Of a stretch of DNA of 64,000 nt, positions 9,603-17,970 are shown piece by piece (positions within the stretch are counted from its first letter, which is position 1; each line of letters begins with the position of its first letter). The notes under the pieces are model-generated. The model was not told where the DNA came from. It saw only the letters and a list, made by a program, of their open reading frames with translations, and did no database searches. Origin of the DNA: Bacillus mycoides (lineage in GTDB: Bacteria > Bacillota > Bacilli > Bacillales > Bacillaceae_G); contig NZ_LXLV01000070.1 in NCBI RefSeq assembly GCF_001757995.1, positions 241,137 through 305,136 on the forward strand. The letters run 5' to 3'. The translations under genes and the position numbers were made by a program.

Positions 9603-10928
9603 TTATTTTTCTACCTTTTTAAAGAACTGTGGAAGATGTTCTTTATGTGCTTCCAACATTTCATCTAAAATTTGTTTTGCAACTTTATCTGATGGTACAA
9701 GTGGATTAATTGTCATAGCAAGCAGCGCCTTATGATAATCCCCTGTAACAGCAGCTTCAATTGTTGTGCGCTCAAATGATTTAATTTGCTGTACTAAACC
9801 GCGAACTGGTACCGGTAAGTCTCCAACCGCAATTGGTTTTGGACCTTCTTTCGTAATAATACAGTTCACTTCAACAGCCGAATCATGTGGCAAGCTTGCA
9901 ATTGTTCCGTTGTTTCTCGTATTAACAGGTTGAATATCACCTTTATTATTGTAAATAGACGTAATTAAGCTACATGCTGCATCACTATAATAAGCTCCGC
10001 CACGTTTTTCTAATTGTGGTGGTTTAATATCTAAATTCGGGTCTTTATATAACTCGAATAAATCATTTTCTAATTGTTTTACTACTTCTGCACGTGTACC
10101 TTTTTCAATCGAAGCTTCTTTCTCTTCTTCTAACATTTCACGTGTTTTGTAGTAGTAACGATGGTATGGACACGGAATTGCACGAAGGCCGCGAATGAAA
10201 TCTGGCTCCCAGTTAAGCGCAGCGATGTTTTCCATCGTAATTTGCTTTTCTGGATCTGTTACAAGTTCTAATACACGATCCATTACACTTACGCCATCCA
10301 AGTATACATCTAATCCGTATACCATATGATTTAAACCAGCGAAATCAACGTGGACACGGCTTGCATCTACTTCAAGTAATCTTGCAAGACCCATACGAAT
10401 TCCGATTGGAACGTTACATAGACCAACTACTCTTTGAATATTTGTATAACGAAGGACAGCTTCTGTTACCATACCAGCTGGATTCGCGAAGTTAATTAAC
10501 CATGCATTTGGACAAAGTTCCTCCATGTCCTTACAAATATCTAAAATAACAGGAATCGTTCTCAGTGCTTTGAATAAACCACCAGGACCATTCGTTTCCT
10601 GACCAATTACATCATATTTTAACGGGATCGCTTCATCTTTTGCACGTGCTTCTAATAAACCGACGCGAAGCTGTGTTGTTACGAAGTCAGCATCCTTTAA
10701 TGCCTCACGGCGATCAAGTGTTAAATGAATATCAATTGGTAAACCTGATTTTTTCACCATACGTTTCGCTAAGTTACCAACGATTTCTAACTTCTCTTTT
10801 CCTGCCTCAATATCTACTAACCAAATTTCACGAACAGGAAGCTCATCATAACGTTTAATAAATCCTTCAATTAACTCTGGTGTATAACTAGATCCACCGC
10901 CGATTGTAGCAATTTTAATTCCAGTCAT
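9603..10928 (-). CDS. celF: 6-phospho-beta-glucosidase, glycoside hydrolase family 4
   Basis: Cytoplasmic NAD- and metal-dependent hydrolase cleaving 6-phosphorylated beta-disaccharides delivered by the PTS. The 441-aa sequence begins with the GH4 dinucleotide motif GGGSSYTPELIEG. It contains the metal-binding NFANPAGMVTEA and GLCNVPIG (CN[IV]P motif), and the LNHMVYG segment. ATG 10928 is 3 bp after the stop of the IIA gene, so the two are translationally close. Position inside an IIB-IIC-IIA-hydrolase operon supports a role on cellobiose-6-P or chitobiose-6-P; the sequence does not settle which. Confidence 0.93.
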   Translation of the reverse strand: MTGIKIATIGGGSSYTPELIEGFIKRYDELPVREIWLVDIEAGKEKLEIVGNLAKRMVKKSGLPIDIHLTLDRREALKDADFVTTQLRVGLLEARAKDEAIPLKYDVIGQETNGPGGLFKALRTIPVILDICKDMEELCPNAWLINFANPAGMVTEAVLRYTNIQRVVGLCNVPIGIRMGLARLLEVDASRVHVDFAGLNHMVYGLDVYLDGVSVMDRVLELVTDPEKQITMENIAALNWEPDFIRGLRAIPCPYHRYYYKTREMLEEEKEASIEKGTRAEVVKQLENDLFELYKDPNLDIKPPQLEKRGGAYYSDAACSLITSIYNNKGDIQPVNTRNNGTIASLPHDSAVEVNCIITKEGPKPIAVGDLPVPVRGLVQQIKSFERTTIEAAVTGDYHKALLAMTINPLVPSDKVAKQILDEMLEAHKEHLPQFFKKVEK

Positions 10929-10931
10929 GCT

Positions 10932-11255
10932 TTATTCCCCTTTCGCTTCTAGCTTTTTATAAAGGTCAATAAATTCTGCTGCTAATTCTTTTACTGTAAT
11001 AGAATTCATTAAATGATCTTGTGCATGAATTAAAAGAACACTAATCTCTGTTTTTTCCCCTCTTGCTTCTGATTGTATGAGCTCTGTTTGGAAATGATGC
11101 GCTTCATTAATCGCTTCTTTCGCCTTTACCATCGCTTCGTCTGCTTCTGCCATTTTCCCCTGTTTGGCAAATTGAAGTGCCTCCATTGCAAAGCTTCGTG
11201 CATTACCACTATTTAAAATCAATTGGAATGGAATTTGTTCTGCTGTAGTCATCAT
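10932..11255 (-). CDS. celC: PTS lactose/cellobiose-family IIA component
   Basis: Phosphocarrier passing phosphate from HPr to IIB. The 107-aa helical protein shows the family segment [19 protein letters not shown], whose first His is the phosphorylation site. The N-terminal part (FQLILNSGNARSFAMEALQFA) is also typical. Two ATG codons open the frame (11255 and 11252) behind GAGAGGGCGG, and I use the first. It is separated from celB by 183 bp containing a hairpin and lies 3 bp before celF. Confidence 0.93.
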   Translation of the reverse strand: MMTTAEQIPFQLILNSGNARSFAMEALQFAKQGKMAEADEAMVKAKEAINEAHHFQTELIQSEARGEKTEISVLLIHAQDHLMNSITVKELAAEFIDLYKKLEAKGE

Positions 11256-11397
11256 AATTACCGCCCTCTCTATTATGGTTCAACCGATTTAAATACCCCT
11301 TCAGTTTGAACATGTCTATTAAATTATTATTTTATTAATGATAGTTTGGTGTTCTTGTAGATGTTTTTCATCTTTTTGAACATGATATAAAAGTTAG

Positions 11398-11432
11398 TTG
11401 TTCTGACGAGCTATAAAAACTCGCCAGAACAA
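11398..11432 (-). other. Hairpin in the celB-celC intercistronic gap
   Basis: Arms of 13 nt with one mismatch (TTGTTCTGACGAG / CTCGCCAGAACAA) just after the celB stop. No T run follows on the minus strand, so it looks more like an RNA stability or processing element than a terminator. Confidence 0.55.
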
Positions 11433-11438
11433 TACTTT

Positions 11439-12746
11439 TTAAAGTGATACTGAATTGTCGCTTGCTTTTGCAGCATCTTTTGACGCTTGTACATACGTAC
11501 GGTCACACATTAATACGAATGGATAGTAGATTACTACCGCGATTGCAAAGTTTACTAGCTGCAATGCAGCACCAGCGATGCTTCCGCCCGCTACAAGATA
11601 ACCACTAAAGATTGGTGGCATTGTCCACGGAACTAAAGCAACTGTTTTTGGTACCCACCCTAAGGAAATCGCTGTATAAGAAGTAATAACTAATACAACT
11701 GGTGTAAGTACGAATGGAATAATTAACGCTGGATTTAATACAATTGGTGTACCGAAAATAACTGGTTCATTAATGTTGAAGAAACCAGGACCGATAGATA
11801 CGCGACCTACACCACGAAGCTGTGCACTTTTCGCAACAAGCATTACTGCTACTAAAAATGCTAATGTCGCACCTGATCCACCGATGTACACATATACATC
11901 AAAGAATGGTTTTGTGAAAATGTGCGGTACATCATATGCAGACATACCATCGTTAAATAATTTAATATTCTTTTCTAATGCTGGTAAATAGATTGGATCG
12001 ATAATACCACCGATAATATTAGGACCATGTAATCCAAAGAACCATAATACGTGAATAAGTAACGCGATAATAATTGCACTTGGTAATGTGCCCGCTAAAC
12101 CTTGTAATGGTACTTGAATTGTTTCAAATACGAATTTATGAATACTTGTTCCTGCTAATTTCACTGCTAATTGAATGCCTGCTGTTACGATTAAAATAAC
12201 GAATGCTGGTACTAACGCTGCGAATGACTTCATTACTGCTGGTGGAACACCATCTGGCATTTTAATTGTAATATCCTTTTGAACAAAGAATCGAAATACC
12301 TCCGTTACAAGAAGAGCAACAATTATGGAAACGAATAAACCTTGTGATCCTGTCCAAGCTAAATCAATACCGCCTTCTTTTGGCGTTGTCGGAGATATAA
12401 TAATTAATGCACCGAATGTAATAATTGCTGCTGACAACGCGTCTACACCGTAAGATTTTGCTAAATTATAACTTATCCCAACTGCGGCTATGAGAGCCAA
12501 TATTGCAAAGGATCCTGTCCACATACCACCGCCGACATCTTTCCAAACATCCCCAAATGCACCCTTCATAAGCTTTTGGAATGCATCAACTGGTAAATTA
12601 TTTATAAGTACCGCAAACGATCCAACTAAAATAAGAGGCATAACTGCGATAAAGCCATCACGGATTGCAACTAAGTGGCGCTGCGATCCAATTCTACCTG
12701 CGACTGGAACTAAATACTTCTCCATAAATGCAATAAATTTTTGCAT
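11439..12746 (-). CDS. celB: PTS lactose/cellobiose-family IIC permease
   Basis: Membrane channel of the disaccharide PTS, 435 aa. About ten hydrophobic segments span the protein. Family features are the N-terminal KYLVPVAGRIGSQRHLVAIRDGF and the central HGPNIIGGIIDPIYLPALEKN. The later substrate region includes FFNINEPVIFGTPIVLNP, where the NEPVIFG motif carries the conserved Glu. ATG 12746 follows GGGGGGAAG. It lies 16 bp after celA. A second, homologous IIC is encoded at 16128-17429, so the genome region holds two paralogous systems. Confidence 0.94.
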   Translation of the reverse strand: MQKFIAFMEKYLVPVAGRIGSQRHLVAIRDGFIAVMPLILVGSFAVLINNLPVDAFQKLMKGAFGDVWKDVGGGMWTGSFAILALIAAVGISYNLAKSYGVDALSAAIITFGALIIISPTTPKEGGIDLAWTGSQGLFVSIIVALLVTEVFRFFVQKDITIKMPDGVPPAVMKSFAALVPAFVILIVTAGIQLAVKLAGTSIHKFVFETIQVPLQGLAGTLPSAIIIALLIHVLWFFGLHGPNIIGGIIDPIYLPALEKNIKLFNDGMSAYDVPHIFTKPFFDVYVYIGGSGATLAFLVAVMLVAKSAQLRGVGRVSIGPGFFNINEPVIFGTPIVLNPALIIPFVLTPVVLVITSYTAISLGWVPKTVALVPWTMPPIFSGYLVAGGSIAGAALQLVNFAIAVVIYYPFVLMCDRTYVQASKDAAKASDNSVSL

Positions 12747-12762
12747 TTCGCTTCCCCCCTAA

Positions 12763-13065
12763 TTATTTTTTAAGTGTTAACGCGTGATCTAAAACTGCTT
12801 CTCCATTCATCATGCCGTAGTGCATTGGATTAATAACATCGACTCCAACGTTTTTCTCATCGGCAAGCGTTTTCATTGAAGAGAGCATGTAACGAACTTG
12901 TGGTCCTAATAATAGTACATCTGCTTGATCGATATTGTTTTTTACTGCATCCCCAGATACAGCCCAAATCTTACCTTCTAGACCGCGAGCCTTTGCAGCC
13001 GCTTCCATTTTTGTAACTAGTAAACTTGTAGACATCCCTGCTGAACAACATAATAAAATATTCAT
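12763..13065 (-). CDS. celA: PTS lactose/cellobiose-family IIB component
   Basis: First gene of the operon, 100 aa. IIB proteins carry the phospho-cysteine that passes phosphate to the incoming sugar. Here that is Cys7 within [18 protein letters not shown], the family signature. The segment [10 protein letters not shown] is also conserved. The start ATG 13065 has GGGGGA upstream. The leader of about 54 nt reaches back to a sigma-54 type promoter at 13131-13148, so the operon is probably activated by a PRD/AAA+ regulator. Confidence 0.94.
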   Translation of the reverse strand: MNILLCCSAGMSTSLLVTKMEAAAKARGLEGKIWAVSGDAVKNNIDQADVLLLGPQVRYMLSSMKTLADEKNVGVDVINPMHYGMMNGEAVLDHALTLKK

Positions 13066-13130
13066 TTATAAATCCCCCTTGTGTGGTATAAAAATTTATG
13101 TTTTTTATTTTTCTTTACGCTATTTATTAA

Positions 13131-13148
13131 TGCAATTAGCGTGCCAAC
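13131..13148 (-). promoter_or_regulatory. Sigma-54 (-24/-12) promoter of the cel operon
   Basis: Minus strand reads GTTGGCACGCTAATTGCA. This matches TGGCAC-N5-TTGCA exactly, with GG and GC at the required spacing, 66 bp upstream of celA. Confidence 0.9.
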
Positions 13149-13190
13149 TTTTTAAAACGCCTAAAATCAGCGTTTTTTCGAGCAATTCAT

Positions 13191-13270
13191 TTGTGTGTTA
13201 CCGCTTTCAATCAGTGTGTCACCAAAAAAACACACAGTGTGTTATAAAACAACACGCTTTTAACACATAA
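13191..13270 (-). promoter_or_regulatory. Putative upstream activating region for the sigma-54 activator
   Basis: Repeated TGTGTTA / TAACACA words lie 45-120 bp upstream of the -24 element: TGTGTTA at 13194, GTGTGTCA at 13214, a perfect dyad AACACAC-A-GTGTGTT at 13229-13243, and TAACACA near 13261. The position suits an enhancer for the LevR-like protein. The recognition sequence itself is inferred. Confidence 0.6.
13196..13209 (-). promoter_or_regulatory. cre site (CcpA) in the cel control region
   Basis: Minus strand TGAAAGCGGTAACA fits the cre consensus TGWAANCGNTNWCA at every position. It overlaps the enhancer repeats, so CcpA binding could block activation during glucose growth. Confidence 0.75.
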
Positions 13271-13488
13271 CTGTATGAAAATAGATTAGTGTTTAGTTGT
13301 CTAGTTGTGTTTGAAACAAAAAACACTAATTTTTTTAAAGCGTGACAATATAATAACGAAAAATATAATATTTCGACTCAAATCAAAAACAAATACCTAT
13401 TCAAGACACTCGTCTACCTATTGTCCAGTCAAACTCTATTAAATTACATAGAATAGAATAAAATAAAGTATTTTGAAAGGGGATTCCA

Positions 13489-15096
13489 ATGCCAAAGCAT
13501 AGAAAAAAGAATAGAATGAAGATTTATAGAATACAGTTTCAAAATAAATGGTATAAACATGAAGAGGGTTCTGAATTAGATTCAAACACGTATAAACTAG
13601 ACAAACAGGACACTGAAGATACGCAAGATAAACAAGACAAGCAAGATAAACAAGACAAACCAGATAAACAAGACAAACCAGATAAACAGGACAAACCAGA
13701 TAAACAGGACAAACCAGATAAACAGGACAAACCAGATAAACAGGACAAACCAGATAAACAGGACAAACCAGATAAACAGGACAAACCAGATAAACACGAT
13801 AAACAAGACAAGCAAGATAAACAGGACAAGCAAGATAAACAGGACAAACCAGATAAACACGATAAACAAGACAAGCAAGATAAACAGGACAAGCAAGATA
13901 AACAGGACAAACCAGATAAACACGATAAACAAGACAAGCAAGATAAACAGGACAAGCAAGATAAACAGGACAAACCAGATAAACACGACAAGCAAGATAA
14001 ACAGGATAAACACGATAAACAAGACAAGCAAGATAAACAGGACAAGCAAGATAAACAGGACAAGCAAGATAAACAGGACAAGCAAGATAAACAGGACAAG
14101 CAAGATAAACAGGACAAGCAAGATAAACAGGACAAGCAAGATAAACAGGACGAAGACGATAAGCAAGTACAATCGGAAAATGTAATAATAGTACCCACAG
14201 ATTCGCACAGCTTAGATGTATGGGATGAAATTTCGCTAAAAGAAATACAAGCTGGCGAACATACAAGTTTATTTGAAGAAAAAAGCAATTATCAAAACAT
14301 TAATTTACTCCAAGTAAGCGATATCCGTCTCTATTTAGACAAACAACTACAATTTAGTTCCGTCGATGAACAAATTTATCATGAAGCACTTGTCCATCCA
14401 ATTATGTCAAAGGTAATAGATCCAAAGCGTGTTCTCATATTAGGTGGTGGCGATGGCCTTGCTTTAAGAGAGGTTTTAAAATATGAAACGGTTCTTCATG
14501 TAGACCTCGTCGACTTAGACGAAGAAATGATTAAGATGGCCCGCAATGTTCCAGAAATAGTTTCTTTAAACCAACGCGCATTTTTTGATGATCGTGCTAA
14601 TGTGCATGTATGTGATGCAAAAGAATTTCTGAAATCCCCTTCCTCTTTATATGATGTAATTATTATTGATTTTCCGGATCCGGCGACAGAAGTATTAAGT
14701 ACTTTATATACGACTGAACTCTTTGCCCTTATAGCTACGTTCCTAACAGAAGATGGCGCATTTGTTTGCCAATCTAATTCACCTGCTGATGCACCTCTTG
14801 TATATTGGAGTATTGGTAACACAATTGAACATGCCGGATTAACTGTAAAAAGCTATCATACAATTGTTCCTTCTTTCGGAACTGACTGGGGATTTCATAT
14901 TGCTGCCAACTCCTCGTTTGTACTCGATCAAATTGAACAATTATACGTAGTACCATCCCCTCGAACATTACCTTCTCTTCTTGCTCCTTTATTTCAATTT
15001 AAAGAAGAACATTTAGATCAACGTAACAATGCCGTTTTAAATTCAGAATCTGACCTTACCCTACATCATTGCTATCAAAAAGAAATGAAGTTTTGA
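13489..15096 (+). CDS. Spermidine synthase-like aminopropyltransferase with a long (DKQ/DKP) repeat tract
   Basis: The C-terminal 310 residues are a SpeE-type domain that transfers aminopropyl groups from decarboxylated SAM. It has the DEQIYHEALVHPIM gate segment, LGGGDGLALREVL (residues 319-323 are GGGDG), the nucleotide-binding VDLDEEMI, and a catalytic DFPDP near 394 followed by LYTTELF. The last motif resembles the DLPDP form of membrane-fused SpeE proteins rather than classical DSTDP. Residues 1-37 are basic. Residues about 38-226 are an Asp-Lys-Gln/Pro/His tripeptide array with no known catalytic role. ATG 13489 follows AAAGGGG. speD lies 18 bp downstream, so both polyamine steps are paired. 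The substrate acceptor is unknown. Confidence 0.85.
   Translation: MPKHRKKNRMKIYRIQFQNKWYKHEEGSELDSNTYKLDKQDTEDTQDKQDKQDKQDKPDKQDKPDKQDKPDKQDKPDKQDKPDKQDKPDKQDKPDKQDKPDKHDKQDKQDKQDKQDKQDKPDKHDKQDKQDKQDKQDKQDKPDKHDKQDKQDKQDKQDKQDKPDKHDKQDKQDKHDKQDKQDKQDKQDKQDKQDKQDKQDKQDKQDKQDKQDKQDKQDKQDEDDKQVQSENVIIVPTDSHSLDVWDEISLKEIQAGEHTSLFEEKSNYQNINLLQVSDIRLYLDKQLQFSSVDEQIYHEALVHPIMSKVIDPKRVLILGGGDGLALREVLKYETVLHVDLVDLDEEMIKMARNVPEIVSLNQRAFFDDRANVHVCDAKEFLKSPSSLYDVIIIDFPDPATEVLSTLYTTELFALIATFLTEDGAFVCQSNSPADAPLVYWSIGNTIEHAGLTVKSYHTIVPSFGTDWGFHIAANSSFVLDQIEQLYVVPSPRTLPSLLAPLFQFKEEHLDQRNNAVLNSESDLTLHHCYQKEMKF
13600..14166 (+). repeat. In-frame tandem repeat inside the SpeE-like gene (9/18-nt unit, 63-nt higher order)
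   Basis: About 190 codons of DKX triplets. The DNA unit is 18 nt because codons alternate (GACAAGCAAGATAAACAG). The order is about eight DKPDKQ units, then copies of a 63-nt block marked by His codons at 13795, 13858, 13921 and 13984 (exact 63-nt spacing), then a run of DKQDKQ units. All unit lengths are multiples of 3, so copy-number change would keep the frame. A variable-number locus is likely. Confidence 0.95.
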
Positions 15097-15114
15097 CAAG
15101 GAGGGTACAAATAT

Positions 15115-15486
15115 ATGGAATATTCTACGTTTGGGCGTCATATAATAGTAGATTTATGGGGCGTAGATTTTTCTCTATTAAATGATATTCATTTTTTAGA
15201 GCATCATTTAGTTGCCGCTGCGAATCGCTCTGGTGCCCATGTTTTAAATGTAAGTAACAAGGAATTCTACCCTTATGGAGTTACGGTATTAATTTTACTA
15301 TCAGAAAGCCATCTCTCTATTCACACTTATCCTGAAAAGAAATTTGCAGCAATTGATTGTTATACTTGCGGCACATCTGTCGATCCTCAAAAGGCCATTG
15401 ATTCTATAATAAGCGTATTAAAACCAGAACGTATGCATATAAAAAAATTAATTCGTGGTGTAGGAGAATTTGTTACTATCGATTAA
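15115..15486 (+). CDS. speD: S-adenosylmethionine decarboxylase proenzyme
   Basis: Makes decarboxylated SAM, the aminopropyl donor used by the upstream SpeE-like enzyme. The 123-aa protein is of the short bacterial class that self-cleaves to form a pyruvoyl group. The segment LLSESHLSIHTYPEKKFAAIDCYTCG holds the Glu-Ser cleavage site, the processing His of IHTYPE and the proton-donor Cys of DCYTCG. ATG 15115 follows CAAGGAGGGTAC. It follows the SpeE-like gene with an 18-bp gap, which indicates one transcript. No arginine or ornithine decarboxylase is nearby, so the diamine must come from elsewhere. Confidence 0.94.
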   Translation: MEYSTFGRHIIVDLWGVDFSLLNDIHFLEHHLVAAANRSGAHVLNVSNKEFYPYGVTVLILLSESHLSIHTYPEKKFAAIDCYTCGTSVDPQKAIDSIISVLKPERMHIKKLIRGVGEFVTID

Positions 15487-15535
15487 TTATCATCCCCATT
15501 TACCCATGAAGAAGGAGGCTTGTTAATATAAAAAT

Positions 15536-15570
15536 ACCATCAGTGGAATTTATAACACTCCACTGATGGT
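15536..15570. terminator. Hairpin after speD
   Basis: Perfect 12-bp stem ACCATCAGTGGA / TCCACTGATGGT. A T-rich tail occurs on the minus strand side (ATTTTTATA); the plus-strand side has none, so its direction is ambiguous. Confidence 0.6.
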
Positions 15571-15775
15571 AAACACACATACATAGTCTATTCATCTGAA
15601 TTAATGATTTAATTTTGCTATTTTTCGTTTCCAATATAAAGTCAGCATAAACCATATAATGAAGCTCCCTTTACACTTTCATTTTCACATAAACTTGGAA
15701 ATAACACATACAATCCTGCGTAAGTGGTCCTCTTTTCGTCATAACTGGCACTGGCGCTGGCGCTTTTAAAAACAT

Positions 15776-15799
15776 AAAAAAAACCTTGCATAAGCAAGG
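15776..15799 (-). terminator. Terminator of the second PTS operon
   Basis: Minus strand CCTTGC-TTAT-GCAAGG followed by eight T, directly after the IIA stop. Confidence 0.85.
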
Positions 15800-15800
15800 G

Positions 15801-16118
15801 TCATTTATCATCTTCTAATTTCCTATATAATTCTACAAACTCACTCGCCAACTCCTTCACTGTAATAGCATTCATTAAATGATCTTGCGCATGTACCATC
15901 AGCAGGGTAACTTCGGTCTTTTCCCCGTCAGCTTCTTTCTGTATGAGCTCTGTTTGTAAGCGGTGCGCCTCTTGCAATTCATTTAACGCTTCTTGTAGTT
16001 TAGCTTCCGCTTCCTTAAATTCACCGTGCTTAGCGCAATCAATTGCTTCCATTGCACAACTTCTCGCATTTCCCCCATGCAAGATTAAATGAAAAACTTT
16101 CGTCTCTATCATATCCAT
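15801..16118 (-). CDS. PTS lactose/cellobiose-family IIA component (second system)
   Basis: Phosphocarrier of 105 aa, paralogous to the IIA at 10932-11255. The active site region reads [23 protein letters not shown], with the phosphorylatable His in VHAQDH. The N-terminal [19 protein letters not shown] is typical of the family. ATG 16118 lies downstream of GGGGGAG and 9 bp from the IIC stop. It is the last gene of an IIB-IIC-IIA operon that carries no hydrolase, so a phospho-glycosidase encoded elsewhere must process the sugar. Confidence 0.93.
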   Translation of the reverse strand: MDMIETKVFHLILHGGNARSCAMEAIDCAKHGEFKEAEAKLQEALNELQEAHRLQTELIQKEADGEKTEVTLLMVHAQDHLMNAITVKELASEFVELYRKLEDDK

Positions 16119-16127
16119 TTTAGCTCT

Positions 16128-17429
16128 TTACTCCCCCTTTTCTTCCGCTACTTTTTGCTTATCCCATATTTTTAAAAATGGCAAGTAAATAAAGAATGCA
16201 AGCGCAAAGTTAACGAGTTGCAAAACAACCCCTGAAATTTTCCCACCTGATCCTAAATATCCACTAAAAAGAATAGGTGTAGTCCAAGGTACAGCAGCTC
16301 CGCTCGGACGTGCAACCCATCCCCACTCCATTGCAAAATAAGAAACAATCGTTAACACGACTGGCACCAATATAAATGGAATAAGTAAAAGTGGGTTCAT
16401 TACAATCGGCATTCCGAAAGTCACCATTTCATTAATATTAAAAATACCAGGTGCAATCGACAATCTTCCTAAACTTTTCAATTGCTGACTTCGCGCAAAT
16501 AATAACATTCCTACAACTAAAGCAAGTGTTGCACCAGAACCGCCCATATAAATCCATAAGTCAAAAAACTGTGCAGTAATCGTATTCGGTACGTCTTGCC
16601 CAGCCTGAAAAGCAATTCGGTTTTGGTCCATTAACGACAACCAAATCGGGCTCATTACACCACCAACAATTGCAGCGCCATGAATTCCACACGCCCAAAG
16701 TACATGGACAATAATAACGGCTATTACCGCGCCCCAAAGACTGGCACCAAGTGCACTAAGTGGTTCTTGTAAAATTTTCCCCACAATATTATGGATGCTG
16801 CCGAAAGAAGTATTTTCTATCATTAAGCGCAAGATCCAAATAACAGTTACAACAATAAACCCTGGAACGAGTGCTGCAAATGAACGTGTTACGGCTGGTG
16901 GTACCGTTTCTGGCATTTTTATAATCAGCTTTTTTTGTACAATAAATCTATAAAGTTCAGTAGATATAAGTGCTATAATCATCGCAACGAATAACCCTTG
17001 GCTTCCCATTAATACAGCTGGTATAGCCCCTTCTACAAGTACACTTTCCTTCGTACTTGGCACGATATATGCAACTTGAAACGGCGTTGCAAGTAAGAAT
17101 GTCACAAGTGATAATGCCCCTGCCGCTAATGCATCGACCTTATAGTATCCCCCAAGTCTGTAAGCGATTCCAAAAGTGGCTATTAAAGACATTATATTAA
17201 ATGTTGCGCTAACTGGATACCCCAAAGCTTTTTGCCAACTCTCCCCAAACAATCCTGCCATAAAATCATTATACCCTGGTATGGGTAAAGCACTAATAAT
17301 TAGAAAGAAAGATCCAATAATCAAGAAAGGCATCGTCAAAATAATTCCATCTCGAATCGCTTGCAAATGCCTCTGCTCTGCAATCCTTCCTGCCACTGGC
17401 ATCACATATTTCTCTAAAAACTTTATCAT
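16128..17429 (-). CDS. PTS lactose/cellobiose-family IIC permease (second system)
   Basis: A 433-aa polytopic IIC protein paralogous to celB. It opens with KYVMPVAGRIAEQRHLQAIRDGI and has the central HGAAIVGGVMSPIWLSLMDQN. The later FNINEMVTFGMPIVMNP corresponds to the NEPVxFG motif of celB with Pro and Ile changed to Met and Thr, which may reflect a different sugar. It lies between IIB (14 bp upstream) and IIA. The substrate cannot be assigned; chitobiose or cellobiose are family guesses. Confidence 0.93.
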   Translation of the reverse strand: MIKFLEKYVMPVAGRIAEQRHLQAIRDGIILTMPFLIIGSFFLIISALPIPGYNDFMAGLFGESWQKALGYPVSATFNIMSLIATFGIAYRLGGYYKVDALAAGALSLVTFLLATPFQVAYIVPSTKESVLVEGAIPAVLMGSQGLFVAMIIALISTELYRFIVQKKLIIKMPETVPPAVTRSFAALVPGFIVVTVIWILRLMIENTSFGSIHNIVGKILQEPLSALGASLWGAVIAVIIVHVLWACGIHGAAIVGGVMSPIWLSLMDQNRIAFQAGQDVPNTITAQFFDLWIYMGGSGATLALVVGMLLFARSQQLKSLGRLSIAPGIFNINEMVTFGMPIVMNPLLLIPFILVPVVLTIVSYFAMEWGWVARPSGAAVPWTTPILFSGYLGSGGKISGVVLQLVNFALAFFIYLPFLKIWDKQKVAEEKGE

Positions 17430-17443
17430 CTATCCCACTCTCC

Positions 17444-17746
17444 TCATGGTTTCATTGACAAAGCTGCTTGTAAGATAGCTTCTCCATTACAAAGCCCATA
17501 ATGGACAGATTGAATGACATCAACAGGTATTCCTTTCTCCTTACATAATTCTTTCATTTTCGGTAATAAATAACGTACTTGTGGTCCAAGTAAAAGTACA
17601 TCCGCATCATCGATATGATTTCGTACTTCTGAACCTGATACAGCCCAAATCTTTACCTCTATCCCCCTTGCCTGTGCTGCTTTCTCCATTTTTGTAACTA
17701 TCAAACTGGAAGACATTCCCGCTGCACAGCAAAGTAAAATATTCAT
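17444..17746 (-). CDS. PTS lactose/cellobiose-family IIB component (second system)
   Basis: 100 aa; phospho-Cys7 sits in [18 protein letters not shown]. The segment [12 protein letters not shown] matches celA closely, so the two operons are probably an old duplication. It is the first gene of the operon. I searched the 224 bp upstream for a sigma-54 site and found only a poor candidate, so regulation is likely different from that of the cel operon. Confidence 0.93.
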   Translation of the reverse strand: MNILLCCAAGMSSSLIVTKMEKAAQARGIEVKIWAVSGSEVRNHIDDADVLLLGPQVRYLLPKMKELCKEKGIPVDVIQSVHYGLCNGEAILQAALSMKP

Positions 17747-17970
17747 CCTGTTTCCCTCCCTCTTTTTCTAAACCTAAGTTATGGTACAGCCCTTGCCACC
17801 ACTAGGTTACAAATATATATGTCTAGATTTCTAACTGTATGCCGAGCTTAAAAACAAAAATTTCTCGGTTTTCACGCTATTCCATCTATCCGTATTTTCC
17901 TAGTAAAGAAGTCTCTAACTCGCTATAATGATTCAGTATGATTTTTTATAATCGATAGGAGGGTATATTT

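Noticed and set aside
13439-14288. Long open frames on the minus strand across the spermidine synthase repeat (Leu-Ser-Cys and Val-Leu-Phe-Ile repeats)
   Set aside because: They are complements of the DKQ repeat and lack ribosome sites; the plus frame continues into a real SpeE domain.
15671-15775. 34-aa minus-strand frame after the second PTS operon (begins MFLKAPAPVPV)
   Set aside because: Its only upstream AAGG lies inside the operon's terminator stem; it may be a remnant of a longer gene, but support is too weak.
17747-17970. Possible sigma-54 promoter upstream of the second PTS operon (minus strand TGGCAAGGGCTGTACC)
   Set aside because: The -24 half is fair but the -12 half lacks the essential GC dinucleotide and TTGCA pattern, so the match is within chance.
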